Positions 24,778 through 33,844 of a stretch of DNA of 64,000 bases are shown piece by piece. The stretch's first letter is position 1, and the number at the start of each line of letters is the position of its first letter. The notes under the pieces are model-generated. The model was not told where the DNA came from, ran no database searches, and was given only the letters and a program-made list of their open reading frames with translations. Source of the stretch: WRGT01 sp964450405 (lineage in GTDB: Bacteria; Spirochaetota; UBA4802; UBA5550); assembly GCA_964450405.1 (NCBI GenBank), contig CAYVCQ010000019.1, positions 1 through 64,000 of the forward strand. Reading direction: 5' to 3'. Made by a program: the position numbers and the translations under genes.

Positions 24778-26016
24778 ATGAAAATTATAATTAAAACAGG
24801 GCTATATATAATGAGCAGTGTCAGAAAGCACAGGAGGCCGCTATTTCTTTTCGCCATGGTGGCGATATTAGCGTGTACCCCAAAAATGATTAAGCATAGC
24901 GGTGAACAGATAATAAAGGGAGATGAGCCTGTCGCGGAGAATTCCAGGAACACCCTTGATTATGGATATAAAGACAGCAAGGCGATAAAAAAGATATGGC
25001 CCGGGAAGGAGCCTGCAGTAATAACAGCAGTTGGAGATGTTGCTCTGAATTTTGCAACTATGAAGGATACTCTGGATTACCGGATTAAGAAGTTCGGAAG
25101 AAAGGATGCCATGACATATCCATTTGCTAAAGTTTCTAAAGAGATAAAGGGCATTGGTTTCTGCAATCTTGAATCGCCTATTACAAATTATGATCTGAAA
25201 ACATTTAATGATAAAGATGAAGTTTTTTATTTCAGTTCTCCTGGAGGGAGCGAGGAGATTCTCAAGTACGCGGGATTCGATGTGGCCTCACTTGCTAATA
25301 ACCATGTTAAGGATGCGGGAGAGGAGGGGATGTTTGATACAGTCAAGAGGCTCGAAAAGATAAGCATTGCACCGGTAGGCGTTGGTAAGGATATTACAGC
25401 TGCGCTTAAGCCTGTTTTCGTATGGCACCGGGGTACCCGGGTAGCATTATTTGCATTCAACAATGTTGTGCCTAAAAGTGTATGGGCCTCGCCGGACAGA
25501 GCCGGTACCGCCGGTGGATCTGATGAGCTTTTGTGTGCAGCAGTTAAAAGAGTCCGTGGAGAGGTGGATGCGGTTGTTGTCAGTATTCACTGGGGTCAGG
25601 AGGTTACCTCGGACTATCCGGTAAATCAGCCCGAGAAAGAACAGGTCGAGCTAGGTCATAAGCTTATAGATGCAGGAGTTTCATGTATCATCGGTCACCA
25701 GTCTCATGGTCTTGGTCCTGTAGAAAGGTATAAGAACGGAATAATTTTTTATAGTCTCGGGGATTTTGTTTTCGCCGGGAGACATTCTGCAGCTCATAGG
25801 ACGAGTATGATGGTTCGTATATCGCTTAGTGAAGCCGGTGTTGAATCATATACTCTTATACCGGTTAACATCAATCCTCTGGAGGTTAATTATTCTCCGG
25901 TAATATTAAGTAAAAAAAACGGCGCGGCTGTTATAGATAGAGTTCTTGTAGTAAAGGATGATAAGTATAAAGACTATTACCCTGACGATGAAGGTGTAAA
26001 ACAGGCTGTAAAATAA
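24778..26016 (+). CDS. CapA-family (poly-gamma-glutamate capsule type) metallophosphatase-fold lipoprotein
   Basis: A 412-residue protein, or 401 residues from the alternative ATG at 24811, which puts the lipobox ILAC at a more usual distance. The body has the CapA signature order: TAVGDVALN, GFCNLESPIT, SLANNHVKDAGEEG, VVSIHWGQEV, IIGHQSHGLGPVE and FYSLGDFVFAG. The fold is calcineurin-like, and in Bacillus CapA acts in poly-gamma-glutamate export. No capB or capC is nearby, so a capsule role is not supported; many lone CapA proteins have unknown roles at the cell surface. Anchoring in a membrane by lipid is likely. Confidence 0.88.
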   Translation: MKIIIKTGLYIMSSVRKHRRPLFLFAMVAILACTPKMIKHSGEQIIKGDEPVAENSRNTLDYGYKDSKAIKKIWPGKEPAVITAVGDVALNFATMKDTLDYRIKKFGRKDAMTYPFAKVSKEIKGIGFCNLESPITNYDLKTFNDKDEVFYFSSPGGSEEILKYAGFDVASLANNHVKDAGEEGMFDTVKRLEKISIAPVGVGKDITAALKPVFVWHRGTRVALFAFNNVVPKSVWASPDRAGTAGGSDELLCAAVKRVRGEVDAVVVSIHWGQEVTSDYPVNQPEKEQVELGHKLIDAGVSCIIGHQSHGLGPVERYKNGIIFYSLGDFVFAGRHSAAHRTSMMVRISLSEAGVESYTLIPVNINPLEVNYSPVILSKKNGAAVIDRVLVVKDDKYKDYYPDDEGVKQAVK

Positions 26017-26146
26017 GTAACCGCACAAAAACACCAGATGTATTTTGTCTCCGTCGCGCCTTAGGTTGAAGCGGTGAACAAGTCTGCTGCTGGTTTATGG
26101 GTAGTTACTAAATGGCAGTTTTAATTGCTATAGCTTTACAGGGTCT

Positions 26147-26218
26147 AAGGGGCGATAGCCCCTTTACAAGCCCCGCAGGGCATCCTGCGGCACCCGAAAC
26201 GGAGTTTTGGGTGCCGCA
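26147..26218 (+). repeat. Three-hairpin intergenic element, copy 1
   Basis: Hairpin 1: AAGGGGC (26147) with GCCCCTT (26158). Hairpin 2: CCGCAGG with CCTGCGG (26173-26190). Hairpin 3: GCGGCACCC (26187) with its exact complement GGGTGCCGC ending at 26218, whose loop contains ACGGAGTT. The same order of stems and the same loop motif recur at 41637-41708. Both copies lie 20-40 nt upstream of a start codon on the same strand, here 36 nt before the SUMF1 gene. Confidence 0.75.
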
Positions 26219-26254
26219 CTAAAATAAATTGTTAATCCGGGGAATTATACTTTT

Positions 26255-27166
26255 ATGATTAAGAGATTTCTGTTTCTGCTTCTTATTTTTTGTACATTTA
26301 ATCTTTATTCAAAGCAGGATGTAGTTGAAAAAAAAACCGGTGGGGTCGATTTAGTTTTTATACCCTCCGGTTCTTTTATTATGGGTGCTGATTCTGATTC
26401 AAAGGATTATAGTCCTTCACGTCAGGTTGATATCACTAAAGGTTTCTGGATGAGTAAGTATGAGATAACCCAGAAGCAATATAAAGACATAACCGGAGTC
26501 AACCCTTGCGAAAAAAGCAAATATGGGGAGGGTGATTCTCTTCCTGTTTATAATATAAGCTGGTATGAAGCCGTTGAGTTCTGCAACAATCTTAGTAAAG
26601 CAAACGGGCTGAAGCCGTATTATAAAATTGATGCCGATGATAAGGACGATGATAACATTTCGATAAACGACGATTTACGGATTGAGGTCGGAGTAGATGA
26701 AAACGCAGATGGATTCCGGCTCCCCACTGAAGCTCAGTGGGAGTACGGCTGTCGTGGCGGGACAAAGACAGACTTCTACTGGGGTAAAAATTCATCATGG
26801 GATGGTGCGGGAAACTATTCATGGCATATGTTTAATTCAGGATTGAAGCAGTACAGTAAAGGGAGATTCTGGTGGGTAAAATATAATAAAGTAAAAAAAA
26901 CCGGAACAAAGATTCCCAATAAATTCGGGCTATATGACATGAGCGGTAACGTCGCCGAGTGGTGTTTTGACAGATACAGCAGGAGCTACTATTCTGAAGG
27001 TGATAAAAAAGATCCATCAGGTTTTTCCGGCGAGTACATATACCGTGTTGTGCGGGGAGGGTCAATGCTCGACTCTCCAAAAGATCTGGCTTCTTATAAA
27101 AGATGGCCCGTTGAACCGTTTGAAAGAATTGGTATGAACGGACTTAGGGTTGTTCTGCCGGAGTAG
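26255..27166 (+). CDS. Secreted SUMF1-domain protein (formylglycine-generating enzyme family)
   Basis: A 303-residue protein with a signal peptide (residues 1-19). The SUMF1/FGE-like domain covers the rest: IPSGSFIMGADSDSKDY, GFWMSKYEITQKQYKDITG, DGFRLPTEAQWEYGCRGG, GLYDMSGNVAEWCFD and YRVVRGGSMLDS. The paired Cys residues that bind copper in true formylglycine-generating enzymes should lie just after VRGGS, but they are absent here, so sulfatase activation is unlikely. Such paralogues often serve as surface or ligand-binding domains. It is preceded by the three-hairpin element and convergent with the SGNH gene, 9 nt apart. Confidence 0.85.
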   Translation: MIKRFLFLLLIFCTFNLYSKQDVVEKKTGGVDLVFIPSGSFIMGADSDSKDYSPSRQVDITKGFWMSKYEITQKQYKDITGVNPCEKSKYGEGDSLPVYNISWYEAVEFCNNLSKANGLKPYYKIDADDKDDDNISINDDLRIEVGVDENADGFRLPTEAQWEYGCRGGTKTDFYWGKNSSWDGAGNYSWHMFNSGLKQYSKGRFWWVKYNKVKKTGTKIPNKFGLYDMSGNVAEWCFDRYSRSYYSEGDKKDPSGFSGEYIYRVVRGGSMLDSPKDLASYKRWPVEPFERIGMNGLRVVLPE

Positions 27167-27175
27167 AGAGGTTTG

Positions 27176-28213
27176 CTACTCCCTGATAAATTCCAGGAAC
27201 TCCTTGCTTTTCATTAAATCTTCAGCAATAAGTTTATAACCTTCAGCTGTCGGATGGCTTGAATCGGCAAAATATTTTTTTTCGAGTATCAGCGGAATCA
27301 GCGGTCTAATGCCATTATCGCGAAGTATCCACTCCATTTCGGCAAGTATTGTGAAGTATTTTTTACTGTTCTCTTTAGTCATCATGTATGTGTTAAATGG
27401 TGTGATCAGGGCAGCTACACTGTTTCCGTTTTTCTTAAGAGTCATGAGAGTTTCCATCATGAACTTCCACTGGAGAGATTTCTCCGCCGTTATCCACTCA
27501 ATGTTCTGTTCCTGCATCTTTGAAGAAAGAATCCCCTCGGGAACTTTAAATTCATCTTCTTTGTGGGAGAAATAGCTGATCGGATTTATGCCGGGGTTCT
27601 CCATTGTCCATAAATAAAAACTTTTATCTGCAAAACGAGTGAGCCGTAAATGGTCGATCCAGGAGAAGAGCGGTATTGACTGTGTTATAACTGCCGAAAG
27701 TCTCTCTTCGAAAGATGGCTGATATGACGGTATCTTCGGGTAGAATTGCGGTAAAAGAGACTTGTGGTTTATTTCTGGGTTTACCGCACCGCTGAGGTCA
27801 TGTCTCCGGGATGTCATCCATAGCAGATTTACTCCGACTATAATCTTTCTATTTTTCAGGCCGGCGGAGTTAATGTTTATCAGACCATTCATTGCGGCAG
27901 GATGTATTCCGTCCAGCCCCATGTTTGTGAATTTATATTTCCCGCTAATGCTGTTAAGAGATGCAGAGAGGGTATGGTCATTGTCAGTGTAGTGTCCCCA
28001 TATAACCGAATCTCCAATAACCGGAATTGTGATCTTTGAGGAGATATCTTTTACGTAACGTTTGTAGAGAAAGTAATCCTCTCCCATACTGTAGGGTATC
28101 CTGTAGTTTCCGTTAAATGAAGAAGTGTCAGTTAACGGGAAAACAAACGGAAGCACTGCTGCAATAATTAGAAGTGCTGCAAAGGGCATTATTATGTATT
28201 TAAGTTTTTTCAT
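27176..28213 (-). CDS. SGNH-hydrolase-like membrane-anchored protein, probable MBOAT partner
   Basis: A 345-residue protein with an N-terminal membrane anchor (residues 5-26). A GDS block (VIGDSVIWG, Ser69) and a C-terminal D317-S-S-H320 block (ADSSHPTAEGY) give the catalytic Ser, Asp and His of the SGNH fold. The arrangement resembles AlgJ/AlgX-like or DltD-like acetyl-transfer partners, which work in the periplasm with MBOAT proteins. The MBOAT gene lies immediately upstream on the same strand, with a 231-nt spacer holding a repeat. A role in O-acylating a surface polysaccharide is inferred; the polymer is unknown. Confidence 0.7.
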   Translation of the reverse strand: MKKLKYIIMPFAALLIIAAVLPFVFPLTDTSSFNGNYRIPYSMGEDYFLYKRYVKDISSKITIPVIGDSVIWGHYTDNDHTLSASLNSISGKYKFTNMGLDGIHPAAMNGLININSAGLKNRKIIVGVNLLWMTSRRHDLSGAVNPEINHKSLLPQFYPKIPSYQPSFEERLSAVITQSIPLFSWIDHLRLTRFADKSFYLWTMENPGINPISYFSHKEDEFKVPEGILSSKMQEQNIEWITAEKSLQWKFMMETLMTLKKNGNSVAALITPFNTYMMTKENSKKYFTILAEMEWILRDNGIRPLIPLILEKKYFADSSHPTAEGYKLIAEDLMKSKEFLEFIRE

Positions 28214-28296
28214 TGTCGCACACTTTCTTTATTTTTTAGCTATTAGTTTTTGCCGGAAATCTTACTAGTGCTGTGATCTTATGATTTTAAATCAAT

Positions 28297-28418
28297 TTGT
28301 CATCCTCGCGGATACTTCGGCAAAGCTCAGCACAAGTGTGTGGATCCATTGTTTTAAAAGGAGTGGATCTACCACAAAAGCAATTCCTACGGTCGCTCGT
28401 CTTCGCGTGAAAGACAAT
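28297..28418. repeat. Inverted intergenic repeat, TTGTCATCCTCGCG type
   Basis: Ends are TTGTCATCCTCGCG (from 28297) and CGCGTGAAAGACAA (to about 28418), imperfect complements. Inside, GTGGATCCATTG and GAGTGGATCTACC are related segments. It occupies most of the 231-nt gap between the MBOAT and SGNH genes and could uncouple their expression. Confidence 0.6.
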
Positions 28419-28444
28419 GAGTATCATTCATCAGATCGAAACAG

Positions 28445-29818
28445 TTAAAATTGGAAATATATAAATTCACTTGAACTATATGTTACAAAAATCATTATGT
28501 ATAAAAGCATAAGGAGTAATGCCGCACCACGGAACGCCGGCTTACCTGTAAACTCAATTTTCTTATATTCTTTCAGCCACTGAAAGAGATAGCATCCGGC
28601 GATGATTGCCGCCATGAAAACAGGCATCTGAGGGGATTTGAAATCCGTGGTGAAGATTCTGGAAATAAATGTAAATGCATCATCGGCATTTTCTGAACGG
28701 AAAAATATCCAGGTGAAAACAATCAGTATAAATACGGCAATGCGTTTTGCAAATACCGGAATTTTTGCCGTTATCTTTATCTTCCCGATCAATTTACCGA
28801 TTGTATGAATCGCAGCATGCATAAATCCCCAGAGAACAAAATTCCACGATGTGCCATGCCATAAACCTGAAAGAAGCATTGTTGCAAATGTATTCCTTGT
28901 CTCCTTAATCTCCCCTTTTCTGTTTCCTCCAAGAGGGATGTAGAGATAATCTCTAAACCATGAGGAGAGGCTTATGTGCCATCGACTCCAGAAATCTCCG
29001 GTGCTTGAAGCCATGTAAGGCAGATTAAAGTTTTCGAGCAGAGTAATTCCGAGCATCCGCGCAACTCCGCGGGCCATATCTGTGTATCCGCTGAAGTCGA
29101 AATATATCTGCCATGTAAATGCAAGTGATCCGGCAATGAGGTCGGCTGAACCGAACTGCATCGGGTTGCCGAAAACTTTATTTGCGTAAAGCGCGAAGTA
29201 ATCAGCAAGAGCCATCTTCTTGAATAAACCCTGTGTAAAGAGAAAAATCCCCTCCTCGATGTCGTCGCGGGTGACTTTCGGCCAGGATTTAAGAAGCGGC
29301 ATCAGGTGATGTCCCCTTTCGATAGGCCCCGCAAGGAGCGAAGGGAAGAACGATACAAATGATGCATACTGAATTATGCTTTTCTCCCTTTCAGTTCTTC
29401 CGAAGTAGAAGTCAATTGTGTTCCCCAGTGAGAGGAATAGAAAGAATGAAATTCCCACAGGTAGAAGAACTCCCGGTTGCGGGATTGAGTAGTCAACACC
29501 TGCAGAGATGAAAATGCTGTTTAAATTATTTACAATGAAACCTGAATACTTGAAGAAGCAGAGTATCGCGATTGTATCAATTATGCTAAGGGAGAGAAAT
29601 AATTTTTTTTTACCTGTTCTCTCCATAAAAAGAACAGAGGTATAATCAAATGCAATTACCCATGATATCAGCAGAAGATATAGAGGATTCCACCATCCGT
29701 AAAAGATGAATGAAGCGGCGAGTATAATATTTCTTTTCCATTGCGGATTTTTAACAGCAGAAAAAGCTGCATAAACCGCTGCGAAGAAGAGTAGAAAACT
29801 CCATGAATGAAAAAGCAT
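28445..29818 (-). CDS. MBOAT-family O-acyltransferase (AlgI-like)
   Basis: A 457-residue inner-membrane protein with about ten hydrophobic segments. AlgI-type landmarks are FFPSLLAGPIERGHHLMP, DFSGYTDMARGVARMLGI, FWSRWHISLSSWFRDYLYIPLGG and LSGLWHGTSWNFVLWG; the His of the last block is the conserved MBOAT histidine. AlgI-like proteins move an acyl, usually acetyl, group across the membrane to a periplasmic partner that modifies a polysaccharide. The SGNH protein encoded downstream is the probable partner. It begins 6 nt after the SUMF1 lipoprotein gene, so the two are co-expressed. Confidence 0.92.
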   Translation of the reverse strand: MLFHSWSFLLFFAAVYAAFSAVKNPQWKRNIILAASFIFYGWWNPLYLLLISWVIAFDYTSVLFMERTGKKKLFLSLSIIDTIAILCFFKYSGFIVNNLNSIFISAGVDYSIPQPGVLLPVGISFFLFLSLGNTIDFYFGRTEREKSIIQYASFVSFFPSLLAGPIERGHHLMPLLKSWPKVTRDDIEEGIFLFTQGLFKKMALADYFALYANKVFGNPMQFGSADLIAGSLAFTWQIYFDFSGYTDMARGVARMLGITLLENFNLPYMASSTGDFWSRWHISLSSWFRDYLYIPLGGNRKGEIKETRNTFATMLLSGLWHGTSWNFVLWGFMHAAIHTIGKLIGKIKITAKIPVFAKRIAVFILIVFTWIFFRSENADDAFTFISRIFTTDFKSPQMPVFMAAIIAGCYLFQWLKEYKKIEFTGKPAFRGAALLLMLLYIMIFVTYSSSEFIYFQF

Positions 29819-29824
29819 ATTCTG

Positions 29825-30634
29825 TCAGTCCGCTCTTCTTACGCATCTGAAACCGATTGTATCACGAAGAATACATGCATCATTGATCGATGCATCCATT
29901 GCGCGCATTGCAGAGCTGAAGAATTCCTCCGGCTCATTCCATGAACCGCCGCGAAGGACACGTTCTTTGCCGCTTTTCGGACCGCGCGGATCTGATGCGG
30001 GAGATGATTTATAGTAATCCGCGGCAAAAATATCGTTGCACCACTCGGCAACATTGCCGTACATGTCGTATATTCCCCACGGGTTCGGCTTTCGCGAACC
30101 GGCTTCTGCGGTTTTTCCCGATGAGTTTTTATTGTATATTGCGTAGTTTTTTAAATTCTTCTGTTCGTTGCCGAAAAAATATTTATCTTTGCTTCCGGCT
30201 CTTGCAGCGTATTCCCATTCCGCCTCAGTGGGGAGTCTGTATCCATTGGCATCATAATTACACTCCCATGTATCTTCATTGTAGCAGGGAGTAAGACCTT
30301 CTTCCAGTGACCGTTCATTGCAGTATACTGCGGCATTGACCCATGCAACCATCTCCACGGGATTTTTATCCCCCTTGAAGTGTGAAGGGTTGGGGAGTTC
30401 TATTTTTTTAAACATCTCCTGAGTAACTTCATACTTATCGATGCTGAAGGGAGAGAGTTTAACCTTGTGCGCATCGGCTCCGTCACCCATGATAAACTCT
30501 CCGCCGGGGAGTGAAACCATTTCGATGCCGGATTTGCTTTTTATATCTTTAACCGTTTTGTCACTCTTTTTCCCGCACGATACGGATGTTAGTATAACCG
30601 CTGTGATTGATAATGCTGTAACAATATTTTTCAT
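29825..30634 (-). CDS. SUMF1-domain lipoprotein
   Basis: The ATG at 30634 follows GAGGAGA by six bases. The 269-residue product has a lipoprotein signal ending in SVSC. The FGE-like domain shows VSLPGGEFIMGDG, FSIDKYEVTQEMFKK, GYRLPTEAEWEYAARAG, GIYDMYGNVAEWCND, RVLRGGSWNEPEE and GFRCVRRAD. As in the paralogue at 26255, the Cys pair of real formylglycine-generating enzymes is not present after RGGSW. It lies between the TolB-like propeller (11 nt upstream) and the MBOAT gene (6 nt downstream), so it is probably a surface component of the same acylation locus. Confidence 0.87.
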   Translation of the reverse strand: MKNIVTALSITAVILTSVSCGKKSDKTVKDIKSKSGIEMVSLPGGEFIMGDGADAHKVKLSPFSIDKYEVTQEMFKKIELPNPSHFKGDKNPVEMVAWVNAAVYCNERSLEEGLTPCYNEDTWECNYDANGYRLPTEAEWEYAARAGSKDKYFFGNEQKNLKNYAIYNKNSSGKTAEAGSRKPNPWGIYDMYGNVAEWCNDIFAADYYKSSPASDPRGPKSGKERVLRGGSWNEPEEFFSSAMRAMDASINDACILRDTIGFRCVRRAD

Positions 30635-30645
30635 TTTATATCTCC

Positions 30646-31617
30646 TCATGGAATCCAGTCAGGTTCCTTGTTCTGATTTCCGTCTGTTGTAACATAGGCC
30701 GATTTTCCCGTGGCAATTTCCGCAATACAGATGTTCCATCCCTTTGCTGTTCCGCCCACATGCTGCTCACCGTCAGGACCGAAAGAGAAAGCAATATATT
30801 TACCGTCCGGGGACCAGTCGAGGTGATAAACTTCATATCCTTTTGTAACCTGGAGGAATGGAATCTTATCTTTGTCTGCAACAGGAATTGCTCTGTTCAT
30901 GTAAATTTTTGCTATGTTAAACTCATAATCCGTTCTCCCCCAGCCGATGGTGCTTCCATCAGGTGAAAATTCAGGTCTGCAGCCCGTGATGTTGAGTTTA
31001 AAAAATCTTGAACTGTTTACTTCAATGCCGATATTTGTATGCTTAAGACCCATTCCTCCAAGAACCGTTGCTGTTATATATTTTCCGTCAGGGGACCAGC
31101 AGAGGGCATATAAATGCTGAAGGGTTTTATTTGCATGTTCGCGAATCTGTCCGTTGGATTTATCGTAAAAATAGAGCCCCTTTGTGGACCAGCTGTCCAT
31201 TGAAAATCTTCTTGTGGACTCGGATTTAACAAATGCAATATATCTTCCATCCGGGGACCAGCACTGCTCCCGGGAGTCTTTTGATAAAAGTGTTCTTCCT
31301 GAGCCGTCGATGTTCATTACGTAGAGATCGCGTTTCCTGTTTCTACCTTCTCCGGTATCCTCTAAATAGCTGATTTTTTTTCCGTCAGGGGAGACATGAG
31401 GATACATCTCATGAATATCCGGGGTATTTGTAAGTTTCTTCTTTCCGGTGCCGTCAGCATTGATTACGCAGATGTCAAAACTGGTTTTGTCAAATGTTTC
31501 ATAGACAAGTCTGTATTTGATTGCCGAAAGATTTACTGCAGGAGCGTTATCCTGCCCGGCGTAAAGAACTGAAACAGTCAGCACTATTACAGTAATAATA
31601 GTATATATTTTTTTCAT
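30646..31617 (-). CDS. Secreted TolB-like beta-propeller protein
   Basis: A 323-residue protein with a signal peptide (residues 1-20) and six or so PD40/WD40-like blades. Repeated motifs include VSPDGKKISYLED, CWSPDGRYIAFVK, CWSPDGKYITATV, FSPDGSTIGWGR and DWSPDGKYIAFSF. The propeller is typical of TolB-type periplasmic proteins that mediate protein-protein contacts. It is first in a run of same-strand genes with the SUMF1 lipoprotein and MBOAT gene. No Pal or Tol genes are near, so a canonical Tol-Pal role is unlikely. Confidence 0.85.
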   Translation of the reverse strand: MKKIYTIITVIVLTVSVLYAGQDNAPAVNLSAIKYRLVYETFDKTSFDICVINADGTGKKKLTNTPDIHEMYPHVSPDGKKISYLEDTGEGRNRKRDLYVMNIDGSGRTLLSKDSREQCWSPDGRYIAFVKSESTRRFSMDSWSTKGLYFYDKSNGQIREHANKTLQHLYALCWSPDGKYITATVLGGMGLKHTNIGIEVNSSRFFKLNITGCRPEFSPDGSTIGWGRTDYEFNIAKIYMNRAIPVADKDKIPFLQVTKGYEVYHLDWSPDGKYIAFSFGPDGEQHVGGTAKGWNICIAEIATGKSAYVTTDGNQNKEPDWIP

Positions 31618-31766
31618 AATTTCCTCTAAAATAAGATTGGACTAAGACACATATCAATATTTTTTTTTAAATCTAATTTTCAACACTTTTTTTTAAAAGA
31701 GAAGAATTATAAGAAGGTTGGGGATTTTTCTCTGATGTTTTTCATAATGGACACATTTTGAAAATC

Positions 31767-32612
31767 TTAAAAAAAACGAACTAAATCTTTTTGGGAATAT
31801 TTATTTAAATTTTCCTTCAATTTTTCTATACTGAAAGTTTTGCCATGTGCCGGTATTATATATTGTACTTTCATAGAAATTACTTTTTCCCATGATTTAT
31901 AAACTTCCGCTACATCTTCATTGAATAGAGTGAGATTTCCTGCCCCGGCCCAGTTCAGAAAGTTAGAGGCCAGATCGCCGCATAAAAGATACTTTCCGTT
32001 TAGCAGCAGTGAGATTGAATCTGTCGAATGACCCGGTGTAAAAATAATTGTTCCCTCTATTCCAGTTTCAAGCGGAAGGGGGCTCAGCTCATTATGAATT
32101 ATAATATCCCGGGGACCGATTCTGAAAGGTGGAAAAGTCAGAGTCCAGTCCGGAGTAATGATCTGCTTAATTCTGAACAACGAATAGATTAAAGGGTTTA
32201 TGATACCGCCGCCATTGGATTTGTTATTTTTACCCGATGCAAGCAGGTCGACTCCCTTTTCATGAATAATTATTTTTACCGCGGGATTTGCCTGAGTCAG
32301 TTGTGTAATAAAACCGGAATGATCATCGTGGTGATGGGAAAGAAGTATATACCTGATTGAGCCTGCACTGATATTTTTCTTTGCCAGTATATTTTTAAAA
32401 TTGTTAAAGTCTTTTTCATAGCCCGTATCAAAGAGCAGGTAACCGTTTGGAATTTTTATTAAATATGCGGTAACTAATTCCTGTTCAACGGGAATAATAT
32501 TATCGGGCAGATCTGCAAGTTGAGAATGATCGGAGTAGTATATGTAAGAAGCTGTAAATATTATAATCAATAGAACTGAAAAAAAGATCAGCAATTTTTT
32601 TCTATTTTCCAT
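31767..32612 (-). CDS. Membrane-anchored metallo-beta-lactamase-fold hydrolase
   Basis: The ATG at 32612 has GGAG six bases upstream and is preferred to a TTG four codons earlier. The 281-residue product has one N-terminal helix (residues 7-25). It carries the zinc motif HHHDDHSG near residue 90, TPGHSTDSISLLL with a later His ligand, LCGDLA and IPAHGKTF, the MBL-fold set of His and Asp ligands. It resembles lactonase/hydrolase members acting on esters or lactones; the substrate is unknown. It is isolated from neighbours by 56 and 150 nt. Confidence 0.85.
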   Translation of the reverse strand: MENRKKLLIFFSVLLIIIFTASYIYYSDHSQLADLPDNIIPVEQELVTAYLIKIPNGYLLFDTGYEKDFNNFKNILAKKNISAGSIRYILLSHHHDDHSGFITQLTQANPAVKIIIHEKGVDLLASGKNNKSNGGGIINPLIYSLFRIKQIITPDWTLTFPPFRIGPRDIIIHNELSPLPLETGIEGTIIFTPGHSTDSISLLLNGKYLLCGDLASNFLNWAGAGNLTLFNEDVAEVYKSWEKVISMKVQYIIPAHGKTFSIEKLKENLNKYSQKDLVRFF

Positions 32613-32668
32613 ATGCGTCTCCAATGATTAAAAAATTTAAATAGAGATTATTTAGTTTTACACGGACT

Positions 32669-33058
32669 TCATCTCTCAAAACTAATCCATATTTTTAGTA
32701 TAATAAATGTAAATAAAGTCATCCAGATTAAAATAAAAGTGAATGCAAAAATCCAGTTCTTTTTTAATTCCAAAGGCTCATTCTCCGACCTCACTCTTGA
32801 CTCGTCAATAATATCTTTCGGAATAAGTTTTATTGAAAGTAAAATTAATGCCGGAATGATAATGAGATCATCGAGATATCCTAAGATAGGAATAAAATCA
32901 GGTATAAGGTCAATCGGGCTCAGTGCATATCCCAGTGTAAAAAGAATGATAAGTTTAGGCAGTAGTTTTGTCCCTGGATTCTGATAAGCATAATAAATCA
33001 GAGTGACCCCTTTTCTGATATTTTCTGCTCTTGCTTTTAAGTTTTCTATTACTTTCAT
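32669..33058 (-). CDS. DUF1232 (YkvA-like) membrane protein
   Basis: The hallmark LSPIDLIPDFIPILGYLDDLIIIP places it in the YkvA/DUF1232 family. Start at the ATG 33058 gives 129 residues and the usual family N-terminus; the frame stays open to an ATG at 33139, inside the preceding gene, so a longer overlapping product cannot be excluded. There are two or three hydrophobic segments, one at the very C-terminus. Function is unknown across the family. It is probably coupled to the QueG-like gene just upstream. Confidence 0.7.
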   Translation of the reverse strand: MKVIENLKARAENIRKGVTLIYYAYQNPGTKLLPKLIILFTLGYALSPIDLIPDFIPILGYLDDLIIIPALILLSIKLIPKDIIDESRVRSENEPLELKKNWIFAFTFILIWMTLFTFIILKIWISFER

Positions 33059-33086
33059 TTTTTTTGTTATGAATTTTTTCAGAGTT

Positions 33087-33800
33087 TTAATTCCTACCGG
33101 AAGATCCTTTGCCTTTCGGACAGATAACTCTGCATTCAAAACAGGTATAAATAAAATATCCTTTGTCAGTAGTTAAACATGAATTGCCTCTACATAGTTT
33201 CTGATTTACAGAACCGTTGCTGATTGCATTAACAGCACAGTTTTTTTCGCAAAGACTGCAGCCCTCAATGCATACCGGATCATTGTCAATACTATCTGCG
33301 GTGATGATTTGATCAATCAGCACTGCTCCGAGAACAATCCTGTTGCCGAACATTTTATTAGTCAGCAGGGAATTTTTACCAATAGTTCCCAAACCGGCTA
33401 ATCGACCGGAATGCTTTAATGATAGTATTCCCCGGCCGGTTTTATTCTCTTCATCCCAGTATTCGTACGGTTCGCCCGGGATGGGAATACTATTAATATT
33501 ATAATTTCTTTCAAGTTCGATGCTCATCGAGATTGAAATTTTGACTATTTCATCCAGTAATTTGTCATTGGTAACGGTATATGGAATTTTGCTGTTGCCG
33601 AGAAAAACACCTTCAGGCATTTTTATTGCGATTACAGCTACTGTTCTGCATTCGGGAAAAATATTCAGAGGGTGAAAACCTTTCGGAGCGTCCTTAAACG
33701 AATCAACCGACGCCAGTCCGCATAAATCTGCACCGAAGTTGTAAGCAATCTGCTTTACCTGTTCATTTGAAATAATTATATTATTGTTCATAGATACCAT
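33087..33800 (-). CDS. QueG-like epoxyqueuosine reductase-related Fe-S protein
   Basis: A 237-residue protein. The segments GADLCGLASVDSF, GRLAGLGTIGKNSLLTNKMFGNRIVLGAVL and the ferredoxin-like block CIEGCSLCEKNCAVNAI with a later CFECRVICPKG match the QueG superfamily with two 4Fe-4S clusters. True QueG is over 300 residues and has a C-terminal HEAT-like part; that part is missing, so this belongs to the short QueG-like proteins of unknown substrate rather than queuosine synthesis proper. It probably is a cytoplasmic corrinoid-dependent or Fe-S reductase. Corrinoid dependence would fit the large B12 locus in this genome but is inference. Confidence 0.8.
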   Translation of the reverse strand: MVSMNNNIIISNEQVKQIAYNFGADLCGLASVDSFKDAPKGFHPLNIFPECRTVAVIAIKMPEGVFLGNSKIPYTVTNDKLLDEIVKISISMSIELERNYNINSIPIPGEPYEYWDEENKTGRGILSLKHSGRLAGLGTIGKNSLLTNKMFGNRIVLGAVLIDQIITADSIDNDPVCIEGCSLCEKNCAVNAISNGSVNQKLCRGNSCLTTDKGYFIYTCFECRVICPKGKGSSGRN

Positions 33801-33844
33801 ATATAAATAAAAATTTATTATTCAATTTTGGCACGCTCAAAAGT

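Noticed and set aside
26255..27166. A true formylglycine-generating enzyme
   Set aside because: The copper-binding Cys pair after VRGGS is absent; the same holds for the paralogue at 29825-30634.
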